Shown: positions 1-8,961, counted from the stretch's first letter. The stretch is DNA of 11,974 bases from DATFYI01 sp035315125 (GCA_035315125.1 DATFYI010000018.1:1-11974), one strand, 5' to 3'. Notes: a model not told the origin generated them from the letters alone. Numbers and translations are program-made.

Positions 1-1661
1 CCAGCAGCACTTTTCTACTCTCCGCGGCGGTCTTTGTTATCAGCGGCTATTTCATATTGAGGCTGTTAAAAGATTTTGCAGGAATGCAACTCATACGCCT
101 GGTGGTGTTGGTCGGGTTTGTATTGATGGCAGTTCTGACAGCCCGAACAGCTTATACGGCTGCCTTTATCAATTACAATACGGCCCTTGAATACCTGGTG
201 TATGCACATGCTGCAAGTGGGCCGAAGGAAATCCTGGCGCAAATCGAACAGATTTCTCAAAGGACGACACGCGGAAATGATCTGGTTGTCGCTTATGACA
301 ATGACAGCCTGTATCCATTTTGGTGGTATTTGCGGGATTATCCTAACCACGTCTGGTACCAGGACAATCCGACCCGTGACCTGGCCAACGACCCTGTCAT
401 ACTGGCGGGAGAGGGCAACTATGCCAAGCTTGAGCCCATCGTAAAAAATAATTACGTTTACTTTGAATACAACCGCTTGTGGTGGCCAAACCAGGATTAT
501 TTCGATTTGACCTGGCAGCGAATTTGGAATTCCATCTCAAATCCCGATATGCGGACAGCCATCTTTAATATCTGGCTCAACCGAGATTACACGTTGTACG
601 CCAAGATTACCAATAATTCCAGTATGACACTTGAGAATTGGCAGCCCAGCAACCGTATGCGTTTGTATATCCGCAAAGATATCATTGCGCAGATGTGGAA
701 TTACGGAGCCGTTCCGGCAACCAATCAAACGGCTCAAACTGACCCCTATGCGAAGAACATGGTCGCTCTCAATTCGGATGCCTCATTTGGAAGTGCTGGA
801 GCAGCAGCCGGACAGTTCCAGGCGCCGCATGAAATCGCATTTGCGCAAGACGGTAGCATGTATGTGGCAGATGGAAAGAACAACCGTATCCAACACCTGA
901 CAACAAGTGGGCAAGTTTTGCAGGTTTGGGGCAGTTTTGGCGATATTTCAACCGGGAATGCTCCAGGGGGCACATTCAATGAACCGTGGGGTGTTGCCGT
1001 TGGACCAGATGGATCGGTTTTCGTAGCCGATACATGGAATCATCGCATTCAGAAATTCACAGCGGATGGCAAGTTTGTCAAAGAGTGGGGTTACTTTGGA
1101 CAGGCCGACAAACCCGATGCATTATGGGGACCGCGTGGGTTGGCGTTTGATTCGAAAGGCCATCTGTATGTAACCGATACAGGTAATAAACGGGTTGTCA
1201 TTTTTGATGAAGACGGCAACTTTATCGCTCAATTTGGTTCATCCGGTCTGAATCCGGGCCAGTTTGATGAGCCGGTTGGCATTGCGATTGATGTACAAGG
1301 CGATGTTTACGTTGCTGATACTTGGAACCAGCGTGTGCAAGTATTTGCACCAGACGCCAGCGGCACAAACTTTACTCCGTTGACCAGTTGGGATATCAAT
1401 GGCTGGTTTGGCCAGTCGCTGGATAATAAGCCATTCATCGCAGTGGATGCGAATCAGAACGTTTATATTACTGATCCAGAGGGTTTCCGGGTGTTGGAAT
1501 TTGATAAGACCGGCAAGTTCATACGCGGTTGGGATAATACAGCCAATGGTGGTGCCGGGTTAGCCCTACCATCCGGTATCGCTATCGATTCCAGCGGGCA
1601 CGTTTGGGTAAGCGATGCAGGGAATAACGACCTGCTGCGCTTCACGATGCCGCCCCAATAA
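1..1661 (+). CDS. Membrane protein with C-terminal six-bladed NHL propeller (Agl23/TIGR03663-like), 5'-truncated by the window
   Basis: The reading frame (first full codon at base 3) is open to the window edge, so the N-terminus lies upstream; the TTG at 57 is not a real start. Two hydrophobic helices lie at about 3-65 and 84-170. An extracytoplasmic segment rich in Trp, Tyr and Asp follows (to about 770; note YPFWWYLRDYP). Then come six NHL repeats, whose V-x-D-x-x-N-x-R-type cores start at 864, 1023, 1170, 1311, 1467 and 1608, spaced 141-159 bases; the last two are more divergent. Such multipass GT39/Agl23-like proteins with a propeller are known in Chloroflexi and are proposed to act in lipid-linked sugar transfer or flipping. 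NHL propellers usually bind proteins or glycans. The fold is clear, while the Agl23 assignment is from memory of the family and the enzymatic role is inference. The gene ends at a strong hairpin. Confidence 0.75.
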   Translation, partial: SSTFLLSAAVFVISGYFILRLLKDFAGMQLIRLVVLVGFVLMAVLTARTAYTAAFINYNTALEYLVYAHAASGPKEILAQIEQISQRTTRGNDLVVAYDNDSLYPFWWYLRDYPNHVWYQDNPTRDLANDPVILAGEGNYAKLEPIVKNNYVYFEYNRLWWPNQDYFDLTWQRIWNSISNPDMRTAIFNIWLNRDYTLYAKITNNSSMTLENWQPSNRMRLYIRKDIIAQMWNYGAVPATNQTAQTDPYAKNMVALNSDASFGSAGAAAGQFQAPHEIAFAQDGSMYVADGKNNRIQHLTTSGQVLQVWGSFGDISTGNAPGGTFNEPWGVAVGPDGSVFVADTWNHRIQKFTADGKFVKEWGYFGQADKPDALWGPRGLAFDSKGHLYVTDTGNKRVVIFDEDGNFIAQFGSSGLNPGQFDEPVGIAIDVQGDVYVADTWNQRVQVFAPDASGTNFTPLTSWDINGWFGQSLDNKPFIAVDANQNVYITDPEGFRVLEFDKTGKFIRGWDNTANGGAGLALPSGIAIDSSGHVWVSDAGNNDLLRFTMPPQ

Positions 1662-1681
1662 TTTCGATTATCTGTCAAAAT

Positions 1682-1714
1682 AAAATCAGGTCTCAAATGT
1701 AAGACCTGATTTTT
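1682..1714. terminator. Bidirectional intrinsic terminator between convergent genes
   Basis: A perfect 12-bp inverted repeat (arms 1682-1693 and 1702-1713, core TCAGGTCT/AGACCTGA) with an 8-nt loop. It is flanked by an A-rich run on the left and a T-run on the right, so each strand shows a stem followed by Us. It sits between the ends of the NHL gene and the convergent holin-family gene and can serve both. Confidence 0.88.
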
Positions 1715-1756
1715 ACATCCTAACAATAGTTGTTGGGTAGATTCGAAGGTCGATGG

Positions 1757-2134
1757 TTATTTTCGCATCTCCTCCCTTAAAAGTGTATTGAGAATAAAAC
1801 TAACGATAGAGACAATCAATGCTCCCAGGAATGCGGTCCAAAACCCATCGACCGTGAAACCGACGCCAAATTTAGTGCCAATGACACCGGCAAGATAAAA
1901 GAGAAGGGTGTTTATTAACAAGGATCCCAGGCCTAAAGTCAAGATCAGAATTGGACAGCTCAAGACTTTCAAGATTGGTTTAAGGATTGCATTAACCACC
2001 CCAAATATCAGCGCCAGCCAGACAAACGACAGCCAGTTACTGGATTGAGGGGTCAATCCCCTGCCATTCAATAGGGCGACTGCCACATAGAGCGCTATTG
2101 CATTAATAATAAGGCGAATAATAAAATGCTTCAT
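1757..2134 (-). CDS. Phage-holin-4_2 / YvlD family small membrane protein
   Basis: 125 aa, almost entirely hydrophobic, with four predicted membrane helices (about residues 5-23, 35-57, 63-85 and 98-117). The features N-A-I-L-K-P-I-L-K-V-L after helix two and the Gly-rich turn before helix three match family PF04020 (Mycobacterium/Bacillus YvlD-like; the 'phage holin' name is historical). Members are common chromosomal inner-membrane proteins of unknown function, some under envelope-stress control; nothing here suggests a lysis gene or prophage. The start is supported by a good Shine-Dalgarno (AAGAAGGGAG on the minus strand, about 2139-2148). It lies 133 bp downstream of the GNAT gene on the same strand and may be co-transcribed with it, ending at the 1682-1714 hairpin. 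I found no convincing promoter of its own (a TTATAT at 2180-2185 lacks a good -35). Confidence 0.85.
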   Translation of the reverse strand: MKHFIIRLIINAIALYVAVALLNGRGLTPQSSNWLSFVWLALIFGVVNAILKPILKVLSCPILILTLGLGSLLINTLLFYLAGVIGTKFGVGFTVDGFWTAFLGALIVSIVSFILNTLLREEMRK

Positions 2135-2267
2135 TTTTCTCCCTTCTTCTGCAAGAGTTCGGTTGATGATTTCTGATTGATATAACGAAAAAGCTGGAGT
2201 AAAGTTGCAGATTTCTAACTTTTCCAGATTTGGAGCTGGCTTAGATAAAAATGTTTAGATCAGTTTT

Positions 2268-3272
2268 TTATCGATCAATGGAAATATGCTGGACTTTACC
2301 ATCAAAGCGAGCTTCCATCCAGATAAGAGTATTGCGAGAGGTAAAACCGCACTCGTAAAAAGCTTCTTCAGCCTGACCAGCAGGATAATTAATAATTAAA
2401 CTATGGCTGGTGAAAATCGATTTGCGGGCATGCGGCAGAAGAGTGCGTATGGAGAGGTCCTGCCATTGGGGTGTAGTGGCAAGCCAGATTGGATCGGCGT
2501 AGGAGCGGCTGGGTTCCCAAATGGCAAACCCGATGACTCCGTCCGAATTTCTGACGCACCATTGTTTAACTGGATCGCTACTTAACATGCGAAATAGACT
2601 GCGCAAAAGTGAGGGGCTGTAGCGATTGTAATCGAATGGAAGGTTCCAGGCAACTTCGGGTGGATACAACTCTTGCAACCAGGCTGATTGCTTATTCCAA
2701 TCCCGATCATAACGGGGCGTGATCTCAACACCCTCGGGTATATCCGGTAAGCCGTTAACCGGATCGATGCTTTCCCAGGTTGTCCGGCGGGCGCGTTCGG
2801 TGAAACCCTCAGACAGGTAAAGGTTATGGGCAATCGGGTTATCGTCACGCACCTGCAGCCAGGCAGAATCTGCCCCATGATCGCTAATGTGATCCAGGGC
2901 TCGTTTTGTCAGTTGGCGGGCGATGCCTCGTTGGCGGTAATCCGGATGGACGGCTACATTGGCAATCAAATAGAGCCATTTGGAGTGCCAAAAAAAGGGG
3001 ATGAGGGTTAAATTTCCGACTAACTTGCCATCTTCCTCCCAGATGTAGCCGTGTAGGGGAATGGAGACACGCTCGGCAGCGCCGGGCATCCACTTAAGAT
3101 AATGAAAATCTTGAGAGGCCTGGCGTAAGTGCCGGATATAATCCCGGCCATCTGCATCCATTTGTTTAGAAAAACACAGCTCAATTAAATCTGCAACGGC
3201 GGATAAGTCTTGCCTCACATTCAAAGGGCGTATATGTGAAATGTTTGTATTATAAAGAATGGTCGCCGTCAT
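2268..3272 (-). CDS. GNAT family N-acetyltransferase, tandem (second domain degenerate)
   Basis: 334 aa. The first GNAT domain spans about residues 13-165. It has the acetyl-CoA pyrophosphate-binding motif V-A-V-H-P-D-Y-R-Q-R-G-I-A (106-118), followed by N149, Y152 and the E-G-F turn (155-157) of motif B. Residues about 182-320 look like a second, decayed GNAT fold: G-V-I-G-F-A-I-W (245-252) resembles beta-4 and Y-E-C-G-F (306-310) the terminal Y-x-x-G-F, but no Q/R-x-x-G-x-G/A loop is visible. The substrate is unknown; such enzymes acetylate small amines, peptides or proteins in the cytoplasm. The start is set by the promoter: a -10 lies six bases before the ATG and no well-placed Shine-Dalgarno exists, so the mRNA may be leaderless. 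The gene is divergent from clpC. No strong terminator was found downstream. Confidence 0.85.
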   Translation of the reverse strand: MTATILYNTNISHIRPLNVRQDLSAVADLIELCFSKQMDADGRDYIRHLRQASQDFHYLKWMPGAAERVSIPLHGYIWEEDGKLVGNLTLIPFFWHSKWLYLIANVAVHPDYRQRGIARQLTKRALDHISDHGADSAWLQVRDDNPIAHNLYLSEGFTERARRTTWESIDPVNGLPDIPEGVEITPRYDRDWNKQSAWLQELYPPEVAWNLPFDYNRYSPSLLRSLFRMLSSDPVKQWCVRNSDGVIGFAIWEPSRSYADPIWLATTPQWQDLSIRTLLPHARKSIFTSHSLIINYPAGQAEEAFYECGFTSRNTLIWMEARFDGKVQHISIDR

Positions 3273-3278
3273 AGCCTT

Positions 3279-3307
3279 ATTCTACTCCGGTAAGACAAGG
3301 GGCGCAA
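3279..3307 (-). promoter_or_regulatory. Promoter of the GNAT gene, leaderless geometry
   Basis: On the minus strand: -35 TTGCGC (3302-3307), 17-bp spacer, -10 TAGAAT (3279-3284), then six bases to the A of the GNAT ATG at 3272. With the usual distance the transcript would begin at or next to the start codon. The -35 abuts the -35 of the clpC promoter, making a compact divergent pair around CAATTG. Confidence 0.6.
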
Positions 3308-3336
3308 TTGACACTCTTAAGATCGCGAGATACAAT
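3308..3336 (+). promoter_or_regulatory. clpC upstream promoter P1 (near-consensus sigma-70)
   Basis: A perfect -35 TTGACA (3308-3313), an exact 17-bp spacer and -10 TACAAT (3331-3336). Transcription would start near 3343, giving clpC an untranslated leader of about 170 nt. It is the best vegetative promoter in the window. The leader holds no ORF with a ribosome binding site and no obvious riboswitch. Confidence 0.72.
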
Positions 3337-3448
3337 CCATTAAAGAGGATCTATAAAAAAATAGTTTCCTGTCAAAGATTAGCTCCGGGTAATGCAGCAA
3401 ACAATTGCTTGAAACATTCTTACACACTTCTGACACATTGTTTATCTA

Positions 3449-3460
3449 ATTGTTAACAAT
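3449..3460. promoter_or_regulatory. Candidate operator: 12-bp perfect palindrome in the clpC promoter region
   Basis: ATTGTTAACAAT is a perfect palindrome directly upstream of the P2 -10 element, where the spacer and -35 would lie. A further ATTGTT copy at 3437-3442 sits 12 bp (about one helical turn) upstream in the same orientation. The position fits a repressor or activator site. The sequence matches neither CIRCE (HrcA) nor the CtsR heptamer repeat. Short AT-rich palindromes also occur by chance. Confidence 0.4.
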
Positions 3461-3465
3461 CCAAG

Positions 3466-3474
3466 TGCTATAAT
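3466..3474 (+). promoter_or_regulatory. clpC proximal promoter P2 (extended -10)
   Basis: TGCTATAAT gives a consensus -10 (3469-3474) with the TGn extension. No recognisable -35 stands at 16-18 bp, where only CTAATT-like sequence is found, so P2 probably relies on the extended -10 or on an activator. The predicted start near 3481 gives a 33-nt leader containing the clpC Shine-Dalgarno (3498-3503). Confidence 0.6.
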
Positions 3475-3513
3475 CTCTCGTACGAAGTATTGGTTTTAAA
3501 GGATGGTACAGTT

Positions 3514-5979
<2,466 letters not shown>

Positions 5980-5991
5980 AAAAATGGATGG

Positions 5992-6028
5992 ATCCGGCTG
6001 GCCGATTAGGGCCAGCCGGATTATTTTG
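5992..6028 (+). terminator. Intrinsic terminator of clpC
   Basis: A perfect GC-rich 12-bp stem (arms 5992-6003 and 6010-6021, ATCCGGCTGGCC and its complement) with a 6-nt loop, followed by TATTTTG. It starts 12 bases after the clpC stop codon. The U-tract is interrupted but the stem is very stable. Confidence 0.88.
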
Positions 6029-6095
6029 TAAGTGTCGGGTTGCTGTAAATAGATCCCAGAAGAATGACGGGGTTTTTATGTACCAAAGCAAAAAT

Positions 6096-6100
6096 GGAGG
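6096..6100 (+). promoter_or_regulatory. Shine-Dalgarno GGAGG that decides the lipoprotein start
   Basis: GGAGG lies 7 nt before GTG 6108 and 4 nt before GTG 6105. It is inside the frame of the longer ATG candidates (5988, 6078), so those would place the ribosome binding site within the coding region. The protein made from 6108 begins with an ideal short signal peptide. Confidence 0.7.
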
Positions 6101-6107
6101 ATTCGTG

Positions 6108-6668
6108 GTGAAAGGATGGATCTTTTCCTGGATTGTAATTGGAGCATTGTTGAACGGTTGTACAAGCACGGCAGTGATGGAAAAAAATACAGCAACCGTT
6201 CAAGCGCAGGCAAGTTTTACCCCAGCCGGAACGAATTCAACTGCAACTTTGACAATTCCAACATATACCTTGATGCCATCCATTATGGCAGCTACACCTA
6301 CCCCAACCACCGTTTTAATACCGACTTTACAAAAGGAATCGACTCAGCCAGGCATGAATGGATTGATACGCTCTGAAGTTTATCTGGAACAAGTGGAAGT
6401 ATCCATGTCCGGGAATAATCCGGTTCAGCCAATGATCAGGCTGAAAGGAAGCTTACCGACACCTTGCAATAAGCTACAAGTCGATATTGGGAAACCTGAT
6501 CCCAAGAATCAAATCCAGGTAGATGTTTATTCACTGATCGATCCAAATCAGATTTGTGCTCAGGTGATCGTTCCATTTACACAAAACGTCCCACTAAAAG
6601 ATTTGAGCAAGGGGAAGTATACGGTGTGGGTCAACGGCATACAAGCTGGCGATATTAATGTACCGTGA
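6108..6668 (+). CDS. Putative lipoprotein with Thr/Pro linker and C-terminal domain of unknown function
   Basis: 186 aa from GTG 6108. Signal peptide M-K-G-W-I-F-S-W-I-V-I-G-A-L-L-N-G-C fits a type II (lipoprotein) signal with Cys18 lipidated; Asn at -2 is slightly unusual. Residues 19-80 are rich in Thr, Ser, Pro and Ala, a flexible surface linker. Residues about 85-186 form a globular beta-rich domain with L-P-T-P-C (Cys120), I-C-A-Q-V-I-V-P-F (Cys150) and a terminal Y-T-V-W-V-N-G strand; the two cysteines could form a disulfide. Such lipoproteins are frequent in Chloroflexi, but I do not recognise a named family. Longer in-frame starts at 5988 or 6078 overlap the clpC terminator or precede the ribosome binding site and give no signal peptide at the N-terminus. 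No convincing promoter was found; read-through from clpC is not excluded. Confidence 0.8.
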   Translation: MKGWIFSWIVIGALLNGCTSTAVMEKNTATVQAQASFTPAGTNSTATLTIPTYTLMPSIMAATPTPTTVLIPTLQKESTQPGMNGLIRSEVYLEQVEVSMSGNNPVQPMIRLKGSLPTPCNKLQVDIGKPDPKNQIQVDVYSLIDPNQICAQVIVPFTQNVPLKDLSKGKYTVWVNGIQAGDINVP

Positions 6669-6678
6669 TATAAACCTT

Positions 6679-6707
6679 TTGTAATGTATGAGCACATGCA
6701 CTATACT
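6679..6707 (+). promoter_or_regulatory. Promoter of the cNMP/PH-domain gene, leaderless geometry
   Basis: -35 TTGTAA (6679-6684), 17-bp spacer, -10 TATACT (6702-6707), then exactly six bases to the ATG at 6714. No Shine-Dalgarno exists before either ATG 6714 or ATG 6717. Transcription is expected to start at the first base of the start codon. Confidence 0.65.
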
Positions 6708-6713
6708 TAATAT

Positions 6714-8393
6714 ATGATGCCGACGCGTGAGCAGATCCTTGAATTATTAAAAAACAACTTCCCATTCAAAAAGATGGATGAGCCTCAGATGGATGTTGTC
6801 ATCAGCCAGTTTGAGGAAATCGATTATGATGATGGGAATGTGATCTATCAGCAGGGGGCATTTGCAGATAAGCTTTATTTGATTTTTAGCGGTCAAGTGC
6901 AGGTTACCCGAACTCAGGCAAACAATGTCGAGAAAATTGCAAAGTTAACCAGCGGACATATATTTGGCCTGGATATGTTGAGCTCTGTCCAACGAAGAAA
7001 TACACAGGCAGTTGCAATTGGCGCAGTAAGGTTGTTATGGTTAGATCGGAATAAAATGCGTAGTTTGTTCCGGCAATTCTCGGACTTAAAGGATGATTTT
7101 TCTACCTTGCACGACAGTTTTCATCTGAGCCTGAGAACTCCATTAAAATGGCGTGACCCGGACGAAGCGGTTATCTACATTGCCCAGCGCCACCCCTACT
7201 TTTTATGGCAGCGGTTGATAGGTGTTTTTTTGATTGGGGTAATTACCCTGCCTATTGTGATCTATATATTAACAATTTCTCCAGCGGATATGTTTGTTCC
7301 GAAGTTCTTGTTGGGTCTTGATCTGGTAGTTATTATTGGCCTGGGTATTTGGAATTATTTTGATTGGTCAAATGACTACTCGATTATCACCAGTAAACGG
7401 GTGATTTTCCAGGAAAAGGTAGTGCTCTTATATGACAGCCGGGATGAAGCGCCGTTGAGCGCCATCCTGTCCATCAACACCGATACCAGTCAAATTGGCA
7501 GAATGGTCGGCTTCGGGGATGTGCAGGTGCATACTTACGCTGGATTGATTGTCCTTTCTAAGGTCAAAAATCCGCAGATTGTTGAACGTCTGCTGCGTGA
7601 TCAATGGTTTCATGCCGAGCAAGACCAGGTTAATGAAGAAATGCAAGCCGCGATGGGCACCATACGCACCAGGCTGGGTATAGAAGAAGGAGATCTTAGC
7701 GGGGAAAAAACAGCCAATGCCGACAAGGCAAAGAGAACACCATTGTCACTTTCTGTTTCGCGCTGGTTGGCAAATATGTTCCAGATGCGTTTTGAAAAAA
7801 ATGGAGTCATCACCTATCGAACGCACTGGTTTATCCTGATCAAAAGAATCTGGTTTCCAACTTTTATTCTTATGGTGTTATTAGGATTATTTATTACCAG
7901 CTTACTGGGGGGTCTTCAACCGATCAGCCTGACAGCAGTGGCCGTCTTTGATCTTGTTACAGGGATCGTCGTTTTCGGATGGTGGGCTTACGAATATGCA
8001 GATTGGCGAAATGATTACTATCAGATCACTTCAGACCAGGTAATTGACGTATACAAGAAACCATTGGGTAAGGAAGAAAGGCAAGCTGCACCATTCAAAA
8101 ATATTCAAAGTATCGAATATGAGCGGATTGGGTTGCCAGCCTTAATCCTCAATTACGGGACAGTGATTTTGAGGATTGGTGAAGCAAGATTGACCTTCGA
8201 TGATGTCTATGACCCATCCGAAGTTCAACGAGAGTTGTTCAAACGTATGGCCGAGCGAGATTATCGTGAGCGGCTGGCGCAATCCAAGAGCGAACGTGAA
8301 CGGTTTGCCGCCTGGTTGGAAGCCTATCACCGGGTGGTCAATCCGGATGATACCGCCGAAAACCCGCCATTCCCGGAGCAATTTTCAGGGTAA
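6714..8393 (+). CDS. Cyclic-nucleotide-binding-domain protein with two membrane-anchored bacterial PH units
   Basis: 559 aa. Residues about 12-125 form a CRP-type cNMP-binding beta-roll: G-x-V-I-Y-Q-Q-G-A-F-A-D-K-L-Y-L-I-F-S-G, then a phosphate-binding cassette at about 81-101. That cassette is atypical: the usual F-G-E is F-G-L and R-x-A is R-R-N-T, so ligand binding may be lost or altered. Two similar halves follow. Each has two membrane helices (about 164-186 and 197-213; 376-399 and 405-424) leading into a bPH_2-type domain. The junctions F-D-W-S-N-D-Y-S-I-I-T-S (216-227) and A-D-W-R-N-D-Y-Y-Q-I-T-S (429-440) show an internal duplication. A charged coil lies at 502-535. The sensor and PH domains should face the cytoplasm. 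The role is unknown; a membrane-associated regulatory scaffold is an inference. Start ATG 6714 is favoured by the promoter; 6717 is possible. Confidence 0.88.
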   Translation: MMPTREQILELLKNNFPFKKMDEPQMDVVISQFEEIDYDDGNVIYQQGAFADKLYLIFSGQVQVTRTQANNVEKIAKLTSGHIFGLDMLSSVQRRNTQAVAIGAVRLLWLDRNKMRSLFRQFSDLKDDFSTLHDSFHLSLRTPLKWRDPDEAVIYIAQRHPYFLWQRLIGVFLIGVITLPIVIYILTISPADMFVPKFLLGLDLVVIIGLGIWNYFDWSNDYSIITSKRVIFQEKVVLLYDSRDEAPLSAILSINTDTSQIGRMVGFGDVQVHTYAGLIVLSKVKNPQIVERLLRDQWFHAEQDQVNEEMQAAMGTIRTRLGIEEGDLSGEKTANADKAKRTPLSLSVSRWLANMFQMRFEKNGVITYRTHWFILIKRIWFPTFILMVLLGLFITSLLGGLQPISLTAVAVFDLVTGIVVFGWWAYEYADWRNDYYQITSDQVIDVYKKPLGKEERQAAPFKNIQSIEYERIGLPALILNYGTVILRIGEARLTFDDVYDPSEVQRELFKRMAERDYRERLAQSKSERERFAAWLEAYHRVVNPDDTAENPPFPEQFSG

Positions 8394-8453
8394 AATAATG
8401 GCGATTAGAGTCGTCATAAATACTAATAGATAATTTTATATGGTGAGGAAAAT

Positions 8454-8960
8454 ATGCCAGTTCGAGACATAGTTACATTGCCAAATCCTGTCTTGCGGCG
8501 AAAAGCACACAAAGTGACGGTATTTGATAAGGATCTACAGGAATTGATCGATGATATGATCGAAACATTGCGGGATGCTCCGGGCGTCGGGTTGGCTGCT
8601 CCCCAGGTGGGTGAGTCAATACGCTTGATTGTAGTTGAATATGGAGAAGAAAAAGAAGGTGTCGAGCAACCAAAAAAACTATTTATAGTTGCTAACCCCG
8701 AGATTGTGGCGGCTTCTGAGGAAAAGGTAATGGCGGTTGAGGCCTGTCTTTCGCTGCCCGGATTGGCAGGCGAAGTCGAACGCAACGAACACATTGTTGT
8801 GAAAGGCATGAACCGTTTTGGAAAACCGGCACGCATCAAGGTAAATGGCTGGTTTGCGCGCATCTTCCAACATGAAATCGATCATCTGGATGGAGTTTTG
8901 TTCACAGATCGAGCCGAGAAGGTCTGGCAAGTGAAAGATCAAGAGGTAATCGCCGACTGA
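8454..8960 (+). CDS. def: Peptide deformylase
   Basis: 168 aa, normal length. A metal-dependent hydrolase that removes the N-formyl group from nascent proteins. The three conserved motifs are present: G-V-G-L-A-A-P-Q (44-51); E-A-C-L-S (96-100, metal ligand Cys98); and H-E-I-D-H (140-144, metal ligands His140 and His144, catalytic Glu141). Motif 2 usually reads E-G-C-L-S, so the Gly-to-Ala change is a variant, probably tolerated. The start is fixed by GGTGAGG (8442-8448) five bases before the ATG. The stop codon lies one base before the recF ATG, so the two genes form an operon. The 60-bp gap to the upstream gene has no clear terminator and only a weak GATAAT (8429-8434) as a possible -10. 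Confidence 0.97.
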   Translation: MPVRDIVTLPNPVLRRKAHKVTVFDKDLQELIDDMIETLRDAPGVGLAAPQVGESIRLIVVEYGEEKEGVEQPKKLFIVANPEIVAASEEKVMAVEACLSLPGLAGEVERNEHIVVKGMNRFGKPARIKVNGWFARIFQHEIDHLDGVLFTDRAEKVWQVKDQEVIAD

Positions 8961-8961
8961 G

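Noticed and set aside
1757..2134. Holin gene as a sign of a prophage
   Set aside because: The PF04020 family is a common chromosomal membrane protein; no phage genes, attachment sites or lysis partner are nearby.
2221..2267. Possible terminator after the GNAT gene
   Set aside because: Only 4-bp stems (CCAG/CTGG and GATC pairs) and no convincing hairpin plus T-run.
3450..3455. TTGTTA as a -35 for the clpC P2 -10
   Set aside because: The spacer would be only 13 bp; P2 is better explained as an extended -10 promoter.
3259..3456. 65-aa plus-strand ORF between the GNAT gene and clpC
   Set aside because: It overlaps the GNAT start and both promoters, has no ribosome binding site and no family resemblance.
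3370..3480. CtsR-like (GTCAAAG near 3374) and CIRCE-like (AGTGCTA at 3465-3470) half sites before clpC
   Set aside because: Only single half sites are present; the partner repeats at the required spacing are absent.
8423..8863. 146-aa antisense ORF across def
   Set aside because: Fully explained as the reverse strand of def; no start signal and no recognisable protein.
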